Virus record (IMG/VR): IMGVR_UViG_3300050016_000060
Span: 1 to 59,104 of that record
Reading direction: 5' to 3' (one strand)
Source: a virus
DNA: 59,104 bases
How positions within the stretch are numbered: the stretch's first letter is position 1; every line of letters starts with the position of its first letter. A program made the translations under genes and the position numbers. Below the pieces are notes generated by a model. That model did not search any database, had not been told where the DNA came from, and worked only from the letters and a program-made list of their open reading frames with translations. This document shows, piece by piece, positions 1 to 6,936 of this stretch.

Positions 1-157
1 GTGGGGGATTCCGTGAGGGCTTCCGTGGGGGATTCCGTGAGGGATTCCGTGTGGGCTTCCGTGAGGGATTCCGTGGGGGCTTCCGTGAGGGCTTCCGTGG
101 GGGCTTCCGTGTGGGCTTCCGTGGGGGATTCCGTGAGGGCTTCCGTGGGGGATTCCG
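1..157 (+). repeat. 12-bp tandem repeat inside the DUF6745 gene
   Basis: About thirteen in-frame 12-bp units alternate between GATTCCGTGAGG-like and GCTTCCGTGGGG-like forms. They encode the SV tetrapeptides. Units differ mostly at two positions, so the array can expand or contract by slippage without breaking the frame. It begins at the window edge and its full length is unknown. Confidence 0.9.
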
Positions 158-762
158 GTTACGGCCAGCATGACGCTAATTGGTTAGCTTTTTATCAATA
201 CTTCCGCGAAGTTACTGATTTGAAAACCGAGACGGATAAAATCTCCGCATTGACCGATCTTGCTATGCACGCTGGCTGGTGGTTGCCGCATGAAAAAATC
301 TGTTGGGTGTCGGAGCGTCACAATATCTTGCGACGAGACGAATCAGGACGGTTGCATGACGTATCCGGTCCTGCGGTTGCTTATCCTGACGGCTGGGCTA
401 TCTATGCAGTTCATGGCGTTCGTGTGCCAGCATGGATCGTCGAAGAAAAGCACACGATCACCGTAGAGAAAGTTGACGCTGAACAGAACACAGAAATTCG
501 CCGCGTGATGATCGACTTCATGGGCTGGCCACGTTACATCAAAGACGCCGGACTCTCGCCAGTCGATGAACGAGAAAACGCCGTTGATGGCACGCTTGAG
601 GCGTTATTCCGGTGCAAAGATGGATCACAAGTTTTGGCGGTGACGTGTCCTACTGGTAGGCCGTTCGTGCTGGGCGTTCCAGCCGAGGTCAGGAGTTGCG
701 AGCAAGCACAGAAATGGCTTGGCCCGCAAGACATGAAGGTGAACATAATCGCTTCTTCGTGA
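1..762 (+). CDS. DUF6745-like protein with N-terminal SV-tetrapeptide repeats (5' partial)
   Basis: The frame is open from the first base, so the true start may lie outside the window. Residues 1-52 are a tetrapeptide repeat of the form (G/R/W)(A/D)SV. A globular domain follows, with a YGQHDANWLAFYQYF segment and a later HDVSGPAVAYPDGW segment; this layout is known from DUF6745 proteins of bacteria and phages. No enzymatic motif is visible and the function is unknown. The next gene starts 12 bases downstream and is probably co-transcribed. The assignment rests on the combination of SV repeats and the ANWLAFYxYFR motif. Confidence 0.75.
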   Translation: MGDSVRASVGDSVRDSVWASVRDSVGASVRASVGASVWASVGDSVRASVGDSGYGQHDANWLAFYQYFREVTDLKTETDKISALTDLAMHAGWWLPHEKICWVSERHNILRRDESGRLHDVSGPAVAYPDGWAIYAVHGVRVPAWIVEEKHTITVEKVDAEQNTEIRRVMIDFMGWPRYIKDAGLSPVDERENAVDGTLEALFRCKDGSQVLAVTCPTGRPFVLGVPAEVRSCEQAQKWLGPQDMKVNIIASS

Positions 763-774
763 AAGGATTGAACC

Positions 775-1230
775 ATGCAAACTGCAATCGAGAAGATCGT
801 GAATCATGCGGCCAAGATCAAAGCCGGAGAAATCGAGCAAGTCAAGCCTGGAATGCCAATCGCGTTTACCGATGCGTGCGTTGCGGGAGATACAATTCGC
901 CAAGGCGACTTGTACCTCGTCATAGTCGCCGACGTGCCGAAAGGCTACGCGGAAGTGACGAAGCCGACGAAGGCCGACCGGCAACTTGTGCCGGGCAATA
1001 CGGAAGGATCACGGCATTGCCTCGATTCGCTCGCTGGCGTGAAGATGTACCGACCCGCGAAGTGGGATGAGGAATCGTTGGATGGTCCGTGCCTTGTGCT
1101 GACGAAGGCGCGCAAGGTGCTGCATCCGACGCATGGAACGGCCCTCTTGCCTGCGGGGTTCACGGTGGTCTGCAAATATCAGCGCGAGTTCAACAAAGAG
1201 CAACAGAAGGCGTTGCGTGCGCGTGATTGA
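775..1230 (+). CDS. hypothetical protein, 151 aa
   Basis: ATG preceded by GAAAGGA. The protein has no cysteine motif or membrane segment and contains the stretch GNTEGSRHCLDSLAGVKMYR. It lies directly behind the DUF6745-like gene, which suggests a shared transcript. No family could be assigned. Confidence 0.7.
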   Translation: MQTAIEKIVNHAAKIKAGEIEQVKPGMPIAFTDACVAGDTIRQGDLYLVIVADVPKGYAEVTKPTKADRQLVPGNTEGSRHCLDSLAGVKMYRPAKWDEESLDGPCLVLTKARKVLHPTHGTALLPAGFTVVCKYQREFNKEQQKALRARD

Positions 1231-1306
1231 ACCAATCCGCTTTGTGGCGGACTGTCCCCGCAACCGGCTAATCCAGGGTTGCGGGGCTTAAATCAAGGGG
1301 TGCGGC

Positions 1307-1465
1307 ATGAAACTACGGACGCATGTTCGCTGCGAAGAAATCCGCGATCTATGCCGCGAAGTCGATAGCATCATCGACAAGATCAAGGACAAGTTGAGCG
1401 ACCTTGCAAAGCACGCGGAAGATCAAGAGGAAGAGGAAGATCAAGAGGAAGAGCGTTGTCCATGA
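1307..1465 (+). CDS. small charged helical protein, 52 aa
   Basis: Reads MKLRTHVRCEEIRDLC at the start and ends in a run of Glu/Asp/Gln (about residues 39-50). Residues 10-38 have heptad-like spacing of I/L/V and are probably helical. It sits alone in its frame between 775-1230 and 1560-1787. Function unknown. Confidence 0.5.
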   Translation: MKLRTHVRCEEIRDLCREVDSIIDKIKDKLSDLAKHAEDQEEEEDQEEERCP

Positions 1466-1559
1466 TGGCGAATCGCCCGATCATCGTTTCGTGGCAATGG
1501 AGCATGAGGTAGTGGCCGATATTTGGGGAGCCGATTATAGTTGGCGGGGAGGCAGGCGA

Positions 1560-1787
1560 ATGAATGCACCCAACGGCTATCGGTTCCTAGTCCAGTTCCC
1601 CGACCTGCTCACGGAGCCGGAAGCATGGGATCAGCTTTGGAGAATGTTCGGAATGCAAGCCGTGGCCGTTGCTAGGATAATCGCTGGCTCTGAGAAGGCC
1701 GCTATCAATGGCAACAGCACGTTGATATTCAGCAGCCAGCGGAGCGGTTGGACGGTTTACGTGCCCGTGGATTGGAGAGTATCGTGA
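1560..1787 (+). CDS. hypothetical protein, 75 aa
   Basis: Start chosen at ATG 1560 because GGGGAGG lies 7 bases upstream. An upstream in-frame ATG at 1497 has no ribosome site. The stop overlaps the GTG start of the next gene (GTGA arrangement), which implies translational coupling. No recognisable family. Confidence 0.55.
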   Translation: MNAPNGYRFLVQFPDLLTEPEAWDQLWRMFGMQAVAVARIIAGSEKAAINGNSTLIFSSQRSGWTVYVPVDWRVS

Positions 1788-2191
1788 AGGTTGTCAATCA
1801 CGCTCTGAGACGCGAGTTTGCTTTGCCAGGAAGATGCGAATGGTGCAATAAGCTCTGCCGTAAGCGGGAAGGCGCTCATTTGTGGGGCCGTGGTGCAGGT
1901 GCGAGCGATCTACGGTGCAACATGGTTTCGCTTGGATCAACGCCAATGATGATCTGCCCGTGCCATGCCCTTTCGCACTCCAAGGGGATGCCGTCGAGAA
2001 CGGAGCTGCTTGGAGTAGTTGCCAAGCGGGAAGGCTACGACGCGACAACGATAGCCGACGTAGTGAACTTCGTGCGATACACGCTTGATCGGGATGATTC
2101 ACCGGAGAGGATTGCGGAGAAGATCGTGGGGCTGTTGCCGAGTGCAAGGGAATTGGCTGAGCGCGAGCTTAGAGAGGCTGGTAAGCTATGA
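1784..2191 (+). CDS. HNH-like zinc-binding protein
   Basis: GTG start overlaps the previous stop. About residues 19-65 carry CxxC, GAHLWGRGAGASD, then CPCH and H, a spacing typical of small treble-clef HNH proteins of the form CxxC...HHxxGRG...CxxCH. The usual double His is replaced by AH, so catalytic competence is uncertain. It could be a phage HNH nuclease or a structural zinc protein. It overlaps the next gene by 4 bases. Confidence 0.6.
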   Translation: MKVVNHALRREFALPGRCEWCNKLCRKREGAHLWGRGAGASDLRCNMVSLGSTPMMICPCHALSHSKGMPSRTELLGVVAKREGYDATTIADVVNFVRYTLDRDDSPERIAEKIVGLLPSARELAERELREAGKL

Positions 2192-2352
2192 GCGACGATG
2201 ACGAATGGGACGATGACGACCCGGAGTTCGATGATGACGATGATCCGATCTTCGATGATGACGATGAATGTCCTGAATGCGAAGGAACCGGGGAGAGTTG
2301 GGATGGACTTTGCGAATGCCACATTTGCGGCGGAACGGGGGTAATCGAATGA
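2188..2352 (+). CDS. acidic mini-protein with DnaJ-type zinc motifs, 54 aa
   Basis: ATG overlaps the previous TGA, and the stop overlaps the next ATG (ATGA). The N-terminal half is mostly Asp and Glu. The C-terminal half holds CPECEGTG and CHICGGTG, the CxxCxGxG knuckle of DnaJ zinc centres. A similar two-knuckle protein occurs inside a cassette at 54817-55026. It may bind zinc; its partner is unknown. Confidence 0.7.
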   Translation: MSDDDEWDDDDPEFDDDDDPIFDDDDECPECEGTGESWDGLCECHICGGTGVIE

Positions 2353-2744
2353 GTCGCTTCGGCAAGATTTCTCCGAACACGGAACGGCAGATACGAAAAC
2401 TCTGCGGCGGGGTTATCGTCGGCCCGTCTCCGAAGCGGCACAAGTACGGGGCCGTGAGAACTACGGTTGGCAACATGACTTTCGATTCCAAGAAGGAAGC
2501 GAAGAGATACGGCGAATTGTGCCTGTTGGAGTCGGCTGGCAAGATCAAATGCCTGACGTGCCAACCGGAGTATCGGCTAGTCGTGAACGGCATCAATGTG
2601 TGTTCCTACCGAGCCGACTTCAAGTACCTTCATGGCGGCTCCGAATGGATCGTCGAGGATGTGAAGGGCGTGCGGACGCCGGCCTATTTGATTAAGCGAA
2701 AGCTCATGCTGGCGGTGCATGGCATTACGATCAGGGAAATTTAA
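2349..2744 (+). CDS. DUF1064-family protein (PD-(D/E)XK-like)
   Basis: The start overlaps the previous stop. The family pattern is clear: KYGAVRT, then FDSKKEAKRYGEL at about residues 45-57, QPEYRL, YRADFKY, and EDVKG near residue 105. DUF1064 proteins are small phage proteins with a nuclease-like fold. D...(E)xVK in the ADFKY/VEDVKG region fits the family's putative active site. The role is probably nucleic-acid processing, inferred from the family. Confidence 0.85.
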   Translation: MSRFGKISPNTERQIRKLCGGVIVGPSPKRHKYGAVRTTVGNMTFDSKKEAKRYGELCLLESAGKIKCLTCQPEYRLVVNGINVCSYRADFKYLHGGSEWIVEDVKGVRTPAYLIKRKLMLAVHGITIREI

Positions 2745-2756
2745 CCGGAGTTGATC

Positions 2757-2936
2757 TTGACGATACATAGCGACAAGAATAAGCTACTGGCAGCGGTGGA
2801 AATGGGCAGACGCGGTGGGCTTGCCCGTGCCAAGAAGTTGACGAAAAAGCGGCGGCGTGAAATCGCTCGCAACGCGGTCAATGCACGGTGGGCTAAGACG
2901 AAAGGGAAGAAGTCATGCCAAGGGAAGGCGAGATAA
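2757..2936 (+). CDS. small basic protein, 59 aa
   Basis: TTG start at 2757 chosen because GGAG lies 6 bases upstream; TTG 2751 is an alternative. The protein is very Lys/Arg rich, with MGRRGGLARAKKLTKKRRRE followed by ARNAVNARWA. Small phage proteins with a GGxAR...ARxAVxARW pattern may bind nucleic acid. Its 3' end overlaps the next gene by 22 bases. Confidence 0.55.
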   Translation: MTIHSDKNKLLAAVEMGRRGGLARAKKLTKKRRREIARNAVNARWAKTKGKKSCQGKAR

Positions 2937-3130
2937 TCAAAACCCGCTGGCTCGTCCACGGCGGCACGGCGCATGTTCTCTACGAGACGGAGGAAGGCCA
3001 TAGCAAGACGCTGTGCGGCAAGCTGCTACGCGGGGGAGAGATCAAGCTGGCGACGGTGAAGGCGACGCAGGGAAAATGTCGGGCGTGTATCGAACGGGTT
3101 AGGGTGAGAAATCGCGTCATTCACGACTGA
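2915..3130 (+). CDS. small cysteine-containing protein, 71 aa
   Basis: ATG start inside the previous gene. Contains HVLYETEEGHSKTLCGK and a later CRACIERV, giving a possible C/H...CxxC zinc site. Function unknown; part of the accessory operon. Confidence 0.55.
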   Translation: MPREGEIIKTRWLVHGGTAHVLYETEEGHSKTLCGKLLRGGEIKLATVKATQGKCRACIERVRVRNRVIHD

Positions 3131-3143
3131 AAGGACGGTGAGC

Positions 3144-3371
3144 ATGGCAACACGGATTATCTGCCGAGAGGATGGTAAAACGTGCTTTGACAGCCAATCG
3201 CAGGTTGCCAAAGAAGCGAACCGTCTTAGTGCCATGTACGGCAAATATCTCAAGTATTACTTTTGCCACTTGTGCAAGTCGTGGCATCTTACATCAACCA
3301 AGAGCGCCAAACAACTGGCCAGAGAACGCAAGAAAGCGGAGGGCAATCCATGTACTGCATCCAACGAGTAA
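3144..3371 (+). CDS. zinc-knuckle protein, 75 aa
   Basis: ATG 3144 follows GGACGGTGAGC; an in-frame GTG lies 6 bases upstream. CREDGKTCF near the N-terminus and YFCHLCKSWHLTS in the middle (CxxC...H) suggest a small zinc site. The basic C-terminus overlaps the next gene. Confidence 0.6.
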   Translation: MATRIICREDGKTCFDSQSQVAKEANRLSAMYGKYLKYYFCHLCKSWHLTSTKSAKQLARERKKAEGNPCTASNE

Positions 3372-3541
3372 GCGACGGCTTCCGCCTCCTACCCACCCAG
3401 GACGGCGATACAGGGGCGTTTCTCTGCTGGCCAACGCTGGAACAAGCGGAAGCTGGCTTCAAGTTTCAACAGGAAAACTACGACATCGGCAGCGATCCCG
3501 ATGAGGAATGGGAGATTGTGGACATCATGGAAGCGAAGTGA
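3350..3541 (+). CDS. hypothetical protein, 63 aa
   Basis: Starts MYCIQRVSDGF. The C-terminus is acidic (DPDEEWEIVDIMEAK). GGAGGGCAATCC precedes the ATG and the gene overlaps its upstream neighbour by 22 bases. No family recognised. Confidence 0.55.
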   Translation: MYCIQRVSDGFRLLPTQDGDTGAFLCWPTLEQAEAGFKFQQENYDIGSDPDEEWEIVDIMEAK

Positions 3542-3579
3542 CGCGGCCAAGAAACGCGACGAATTGAAAGGGGCAGGCT

Positions 3580-3762
3580 ATGAAAAAGCAACTTAGCCGA
3601 CAACGGCGCTGGCAGATTGCGCAGCGGAAAGCGGGACGATGCGAACGCTGCGGGGAGCCACGAAGCGAACGGAGCGGCATTCATTGCGACGAATGCTTGG
3701 ATAAACGAGCGGCGGAAGAAAAAAATAAAACCCGCCTTGACACACTTGCGGCTTGTGGGTAA
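3580..3762 (+). CDS. zinc-ribbon mini-protein, 60 aa
   Basis: GAAAGGGGCAGGCT precedes the ATG. A basic helix (residues 1-20) is followed by CERCGE...HCDECLDK, a CxxC...CxxC ribbon. Its 3' end contains the promoter of the structured RNA that follows. Confidence 0.6.
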   Translation: MKKQLSRQRRWQIAQRKAGRCERCGEPRSERSGIHCDECLDKRAAEEKNKTRLDTLAACG

Positions 3763-3765
3763 TCT
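3737..3765 (+). promoter_or_regulatory. sigma70-type promoter for the structured RNA
   Basis: TTGACA at 3737-3742, a 17-base spacer and TAATCT at 3760-3765. The predicted start is near 3772, just before the first hairpin of the RNA. The second RNA copy on the minus strand also has TTGACA at the equivalent position. Confidence 0.7.
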
Positions 3766-3771
3766 ACCGGA

Positions 3772-4190
3772 GTGAAATGAAAGCGGGGCGGCGGATTCTT
3801 TCGACAAGATGACCGCTCGCCCCTAAAAGCGTACCGACGAATCCATTCTATACGAATCACGTCGGAACGCAATTCCATTCCACGACATAGCCCCAGGATG
3901 GGCAAAGCCGCAAAACGTCGAAGGAAGCGGCAAGGGCCGTCAGCCGTGGTCTAGGCCCAAAGATTCGACCTCACTGCTTTTGATTCGCCCCGGTGCATCG
4001 GGTAAGGCTCAATACGGCCCGATCATCGACAGGACGTGACGGAGGAATCGTGGCAACGTCCCTAAAAAACCAGACCATGACAATCGGAACCGACTCACCC
4101 GCGAGGAATTTCCTGCATTGGCTCCCGCTGCGGCGGGGTCAATGCGCCCCGATCTACGCCGCTCAGAATCGGTGGGAGCGGTGTCTTTAA
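3772..4190 (+). ncRNA. structured noncoding RNA, copy 1 of 2
   Basis: A protein-free stretch of about 420 bases downstream of a good promoter. It aligns with the reverse complement of 44815-45206 in conserved blocks: GGCAAGGGCCGTCAGCC, CTAGGCCCAAAGATTCGA, GTGACGGAGGAA, TAAAAAACCAGAC, CCGACTCACC and GGTCAATGCGCCCCGATCT. Pairing is supported by compensatory changes between copies: GGACGT/ACGTCC here against GGATGT/ACATCC there, GTCGAA/TTCGAC against ATCGAA/TTCGAT, and CCGACG/CGTCGG against ATGACG/CGTCAT. The 3' end has a 9-bp stem (ACGCCGCTC/GAGCGGTGT) followed by TCTTT, a weak terminator. It does not match tmRNA, RNase P or SRP RNA signatures that I know; the class is unassigned. Confidence 0.85.
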
Positions 4191-4206
4191 CCCAAGGAGT
4201 AGAACG

Positions 4207-4488
4207 ATGACGCCAGAAGAACGAGCGCTATTGATACTTCCTCTTTGTACTGGCATGGACCTAGGCACAAAAGAGGAAGCTGATTATCACAGGAACGAAA
4301 TCGCCGCCGCCATTCGCCATGCCGTCCTTGCCGAGCGGGAAGCGTGTGCGCAGATAGCGGACCAGTGCGGTGATTACGTTGCCCGCGACAACATTCTGAC
4401 GAGGACGGTGAACTCAGAGAGTTCGTTGGAACTGTCGTCGGCCTTGTTCCAGAGGCCGCAACATGCAACATCCGGGTCGCCTATGTGA
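4207..4488 (+). CDS. hypothetical protein, 93 aa
   Basis: Preceded by AAGGAGTAGAACG. The N-terminus (MTPEERALLILPLC) and AAIRHAVLAEREACAQIAD resemble helical phage accessory proteins with a C-terminal AEREACA segment. Overlaps the next gene by 4 bases. Function unknown. Confidence 0.6.
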   Translation: MTPEERALLILPLCTGMDLGTKEEADYHRNEIAAAIRHAVLAEREACAQIADQCGDYVARDNILTRTVNSESSLELSSALFQRPQHATSGSPM

Positions 4489-4709
4489 CCGTGTACGAGA
4501 AAATCCCGTTCCTTGCGCAGCATCAATTCTTCGGTCCCGCCCAGGGGATTCTGCTCGTTTCGCATGACGGTGGGCAAGTCCCTGTCAAGGTTGACGTGGA
4601 ATATGGAGCATGTGCCGATTTTGAGTTGATCGTCGGAATTAAGATTCCTTGCTTTGTGGAAGGCAAGCCAATCGAAGGCAATAACATACTTGGGCAATCA
4701 CATACTTGA
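4485..4709 (+). CDS. hypothetical protein cut by the 4693-5022 cassette
   Basis: GTG start overlaps the previous stop. The last residues and the TGA stop are supplied by the cassette's inverted repeat, so the natural C-terminus was probably lost when the element inserted. The remaining protein has no known motif. The sequence beyond the cassette reads as a separate small gene rather than an obvious continuation. Confidence 0.5.
   Translation: MTVYEKIPFLAQHQFFGPAQGILLVSHDGGQVPVKVDVEYGACADFELIVGIKIPCFVEGKPIEGNNILGQSHT
4677..4692 (+). repeat. partial extra copy of the cassette terminal repeat
   Basis: GGCAATAACATACTTG directly abuts the full terminal repeat at 4693, which begins GGCAATCACATACTTG. 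The 16-base tandem copy may be the remnant of an earlier insertion or of imprecise excision. Confidence 0.6.
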
Positions 4710-5022
4710 CGCATCAGGAGAAAAAATGGCAAAAGCAAAACTTGGTGGCGCGGAAGTGACCTGCGATAAATTCGTGAAAGCACTCATTGATCGGCTGCTC
4801 GGTAACGAAAAACGCATCGAGCTGCTGACCACGGAAATAAACGACTTGCGCGACCAAATGGCGGAACAAGCTGCGTGGCTCGTTGCCGGCAAAGGTTTGA
4901 GGTTCAGCAATGTTCTTGACGCTGACAGCGATCTCCCAAATTCACACACGGTATTCGTCCCTATCGAGCTATGCAAGTTTGGTGGGGAAACCGAATCCTG
5001 ATGCGTCAAGTATGTGATTGCC
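4693..5022 (+). mobile_element. 330-bp single-gene inverted-repeat cassette
   Basis: Left end GGCAATCACATACTTGAC... and right end are perfect inverted repeats over about 27 bases, through the CATCAGGA part. The only gene between them starts 6 bases after the repeat's AGGAG and stops inside the other repeat. The flanking 8-mers (CATACTTG and CAATGAAG) differ, so there is no intact target duplication. The ends match those of the duplicated elements at 53-56 kb, so this is probably a non-autonomous member of the same IS1595-like group. Confidence 0.8.
4726..5001 (+). CDS. cassette cargo protein, 91 aa
   Basis: ATG 4726 uses an AGGAG that is part of the left terminal repeat, and the TGA stop begins the right repeat. 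A predicted helix or coiled coil covers about residues 16-50 (DKFVKALIDRLLGNEKRIEL...TTEINDLRDQM). No known family. Its expression signals are partly element-borne: TTGACG in the repeat could act as a -35 box. Confidence 0.65.
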   Translation: MAKAKLGGAEVTCDKFVKALIDRLLGNEKRIELLTTEINDLRDQMAEQAAWLVAGKGLRFSNVLDADSDLPNSHTVFVPIELCKFGGETES

Positions 5023-5024
5023 CA

Positions 5025-5165
5025 ATGAAGGCATCCTGCGCAGCGGCAGATCGGATCGCCAAGGAGCTATCCAAGACTCTTATAAAAGACGTTTGGGATC
5101 GACTGCCGATTGCAATAGCGTTACGGCAAGCGGCCATGAACAAGCCACGAAAGGCGAAGAAGTGA
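5025..5165 (+). CDS. small protein after the cassette, 46 aa
   Basis: The ATG lies 3 bases beyond the right repeat. Reads MKASCAAADRIAKELSKTL... and ends in a basic tail (NKPRKAKK). It may be a complete small gene or the C-terminal remainder of a gene split by the insertion. Overlaps the next GTG start. Confidence 0.4.
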   Translation: MKASCAAADRIAKELSKTLIKDVWDRLPIAIALRQAAMNKPRKAKK

Positions 5166-5371
5166 CCTACATCCTGCTGCTTTTCCTACTCCTGCCGCAA
5201 TCGCAAGCCACGACGTTCGGCTCTGCGGTGCGGTACGAGTGGCGAGCGCCGGCGTGGGAAGGGTACTACATCCCGTCCGAGCGTGTCGGCGTGGTGAGGG
5301 TTGGCGGGACGTACATCAACGTCGATCTGACGGGGGTTACGAGCAAGTGCCGAGCGACGCTGGTGTCGTGA
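5162..5371 (+). CDS. small secreted or membrane-anchored protein, 69 aa
   Basis: GTG start overlaps the previous stop, after GCGAAGAA. TYILLLFLLLPQSQA is a short signal peptide with a likely cut after SQA. The mature part is about 50 residues. The stop overlaps the next gene's GTG. Confidence 0.55.
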   Translation: MTYILLLFLLLPQSQATTFGSAVRYEWRAPAWEGYYIPSERVGVVRVGGTYINVDLTGVTSKCRATLVS

Positions 5372-5553
5372 ATGTGGCTCACGACTCTTACGATCCGGCT
5401 GGGGACATAATCAACCAGACGTTGCCGGTGCTGTACGCCGAGAAGGTCAAGGCGTGGCAGGTTTGGTCTGACGTTTGCGACAGAGCGGTGGATTCGGTGG
5501 TGGGCGTGCATAAGGCCAAGCCTGTGAAGGAGGATGGCGATGAATCAACCTGA
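5368..5553 (+). CDS. hypothetical protein, 61 aa
   Basis: GTG start overlaps the previous TGA. Reads VNVAHDSYDPAGDIINQTLP and ends acidic (KEDGDEST). The last bases hold the AAGGAGG that serves the next gene. No family recognised. Confidence 0.5.
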   Translation: MNVAHDSYDPAGDIINQTLPVLYAEKVKAWQVWSDVCDRAVDSVVGVHKAKPVKEDGDEST

Positions 5554-5806
5554 AATTATCCAAGCAGTCCAAGACCTCATCAACGCCCCGCCCTACAACG
5601 GCTCGGTGCATGATTGCTACGTGGCGTTCTGTCCGAACGGTAGCATGGGCGGGGCCGAAGTCATGGAAGTGCTAATAGCGGCGCAAGTTACTCCGCGATT
5701 CATGGAGGGCGGTTACGCTAACGCGATCATCGCCAAGATCGGCAGTAATGGCACGCTGTCCGAGGCGGAACTCGATGCGGCCATAGCGAGTAACAAGGAG
5801 GCGTGA
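5540..5806 (+). CDS. hypothetical protein, 88 aa
   Basis: The ATG at 5540, six bases after AGGAGG, is preferred over the in-frame ATG at 5534. Contains NAPPYNGSVHDCYVAFCPNG and a C-terminal helix. Small-operon context; function unknown. Confidence 0.6.
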   Translation: MNQPEIIQAVQDLINAPPYNGSVHDCYVAFCPNGSMGGAEVMEVLIAAQVTPRFMEGGYANAIIAKIGSNGTLSEAELDAAIASNKEA

Positions 5807-5985
5807 TGGAGCCTATTTCAATTACAGGATGCGTCGAATGTGAGCCAGACCTTTATATCTTGCCAATTCGGTATGAAGTTCAGTCAACAACCTCACCGCC
5901 TGTTTTAGCCGAGTGGTGGCAATGGCAAAAAGCATCTGGCGGCACAGATACACCGCGATGGGTCCGTGTTATTTCAGTGGGATAA
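5806..5985 (+). CDS. hypothetical protein, 59 aa
   Basis: ATG overlaps the previous TGA by one base, after AAGGAGGCG. Tryptophan-rich C-terminal half (LAEWWQWQKASGG). No family recognised. Stops 3 bases before the phosphoesterase. Confidence 0.5.
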   Translation: MEPISITGCVECEPDLYILPIRYEVQSTTSPPVLAEWWQWQKASGGTDTPRWVRVISVG

Positions 5986-5988
5986 AAG

Positions 5989-6915
5989 ATGACCGTCCGC
6001 ATCCTCCAACTCTCCGACCTCCACATGGCCGTCACGCCCAACCGCTACGGCCTGCCCGACGTGCTGCAACAGCTGCACGCTGCGCAGGGCGTCGAGCGAC
6101 TGGAACTGTTCGCAAGCCTGATGCGCCGCGACAGCCTGTTGGGGAGCCATTCGCCGGTGTTGGCAACGGCAGTAGAAAAATGGTTCGATGCTAATTCGCA
6201 CGACATTGACGCCATTATCGTCACCGGCGACTTGGCGACAACCGGCGAGATGTCGGACCTTCTCATTGCGAAGAACTGGCTTGATGAACTAGCACCGTTT
6301 ACGCCCGTCGCGGTCATGCCAGGCAACCACGACCGATTTCAAGGCGAATCGACGCTGTACCAACCAGGATGCTCCAACTTCGACACACTGTTCCGGTCGT
6401 GGACTTGCGGCCAGGGCGTCCAGACGTTGTGGAGCGGTGGCGGCGTTACAGTGATCGGAGCGGACCTCTCGCTGCAAGCTGGGGACCAAGGCGACGAGTT
6501 TCTTGTGGGTCATCTGGGACGCGGGCGGGTTCATGAAGAGACCATCGAGGCGCTGCATGAGCAGAGTTGGCCAATCGTACAGCGTGGGGACGTATTACTA
6601 TGGGCGATTCATTTCGAGCCTGGATGCAGCGACGAAACGCTTGCATTGCTCAACGAGGAATTACTGGCCGACGAATTGAAATCCAACGTGGGGCACTATG
6701 ATACGCCAATGCCGTCCGCGATCATCTGCGGACACACGCATCAAGCCAGCCGCGTCAAGCAGTTCGCAGGCGTCCCCGTCCTATGCTGTGGCAGCACTAT
6801 GCAGCGCAGCGAGAACGGCAACTGGCTCAACGTCGTCGAGATTGACGGCGGCAAGGTGACGCTGCGGCCTTTCCGATATAATGAAGGCTCAGGTAGTTTC
6901 GTGGAAGTCCTGTAA
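5989..6915 (+). CDS. calcineurin-like metallophosphoesterase
   Basis: The family's metal-binding motifs appear in order: LQLSDLH (D10, H12), GDLATTG (about residue 81), PGNHDR (about 112), a HF segment near residue 205, and CGHTHQ (about 248). The length of 308 aa is normal for class III cyclic nucleotide or nucleic-acid phosphoesterases. It hydrolyses a phosphodiester or phosphomonoester with two metal ions; the substrate cannot be read from sequence. Phage members often act on DNA ends or nucleotides (inference). Confidence 0.88.
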   Translation: MTVRILQLSDLHMAVTPNRYGLPDVLQQLHAAQGVERLELFASLMRRDSLLGSHSPVLATAVEKWFDANSHDIDAIIVTGDLATTGEMSDLLIAKNWLDELAPFTPVAVMPGNHDRFQGESTLYQPGCSNFDTLFRSWTCGQGVQTLWSGGGVTVIGADLSLQAGDQGDEFLVGHLGRGRVHEETIEALHEQSWPIVQRGDVLLWAIHFEPGCSDETLALLNEELLADELKSNVGHYDTPMPSAIICGHTHQASRVKQFAGVPVLCCGSTMQRSENGNWLNVVEIDGGKVTLRPFRYNEGSGSFVEVL

Positions 6916-6936
6916 CCCGTTTCAAAGGAGTTAGAC

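Noticed and set aside
1-157. CRISPR-like array
   Set aside because: Units are 12 bp, contiguous and in frame within a protein gene; no spacers.
3772-4190. tmRNA, RNase P RNA, SRP RNA or group I intron
   Set aside because: None of the invariant signatures I know for these (CCA-ended tRNA-like end, GAGGAAAGTCCGG, GGAAGCAG tetraloop region, intron splice core) is present.
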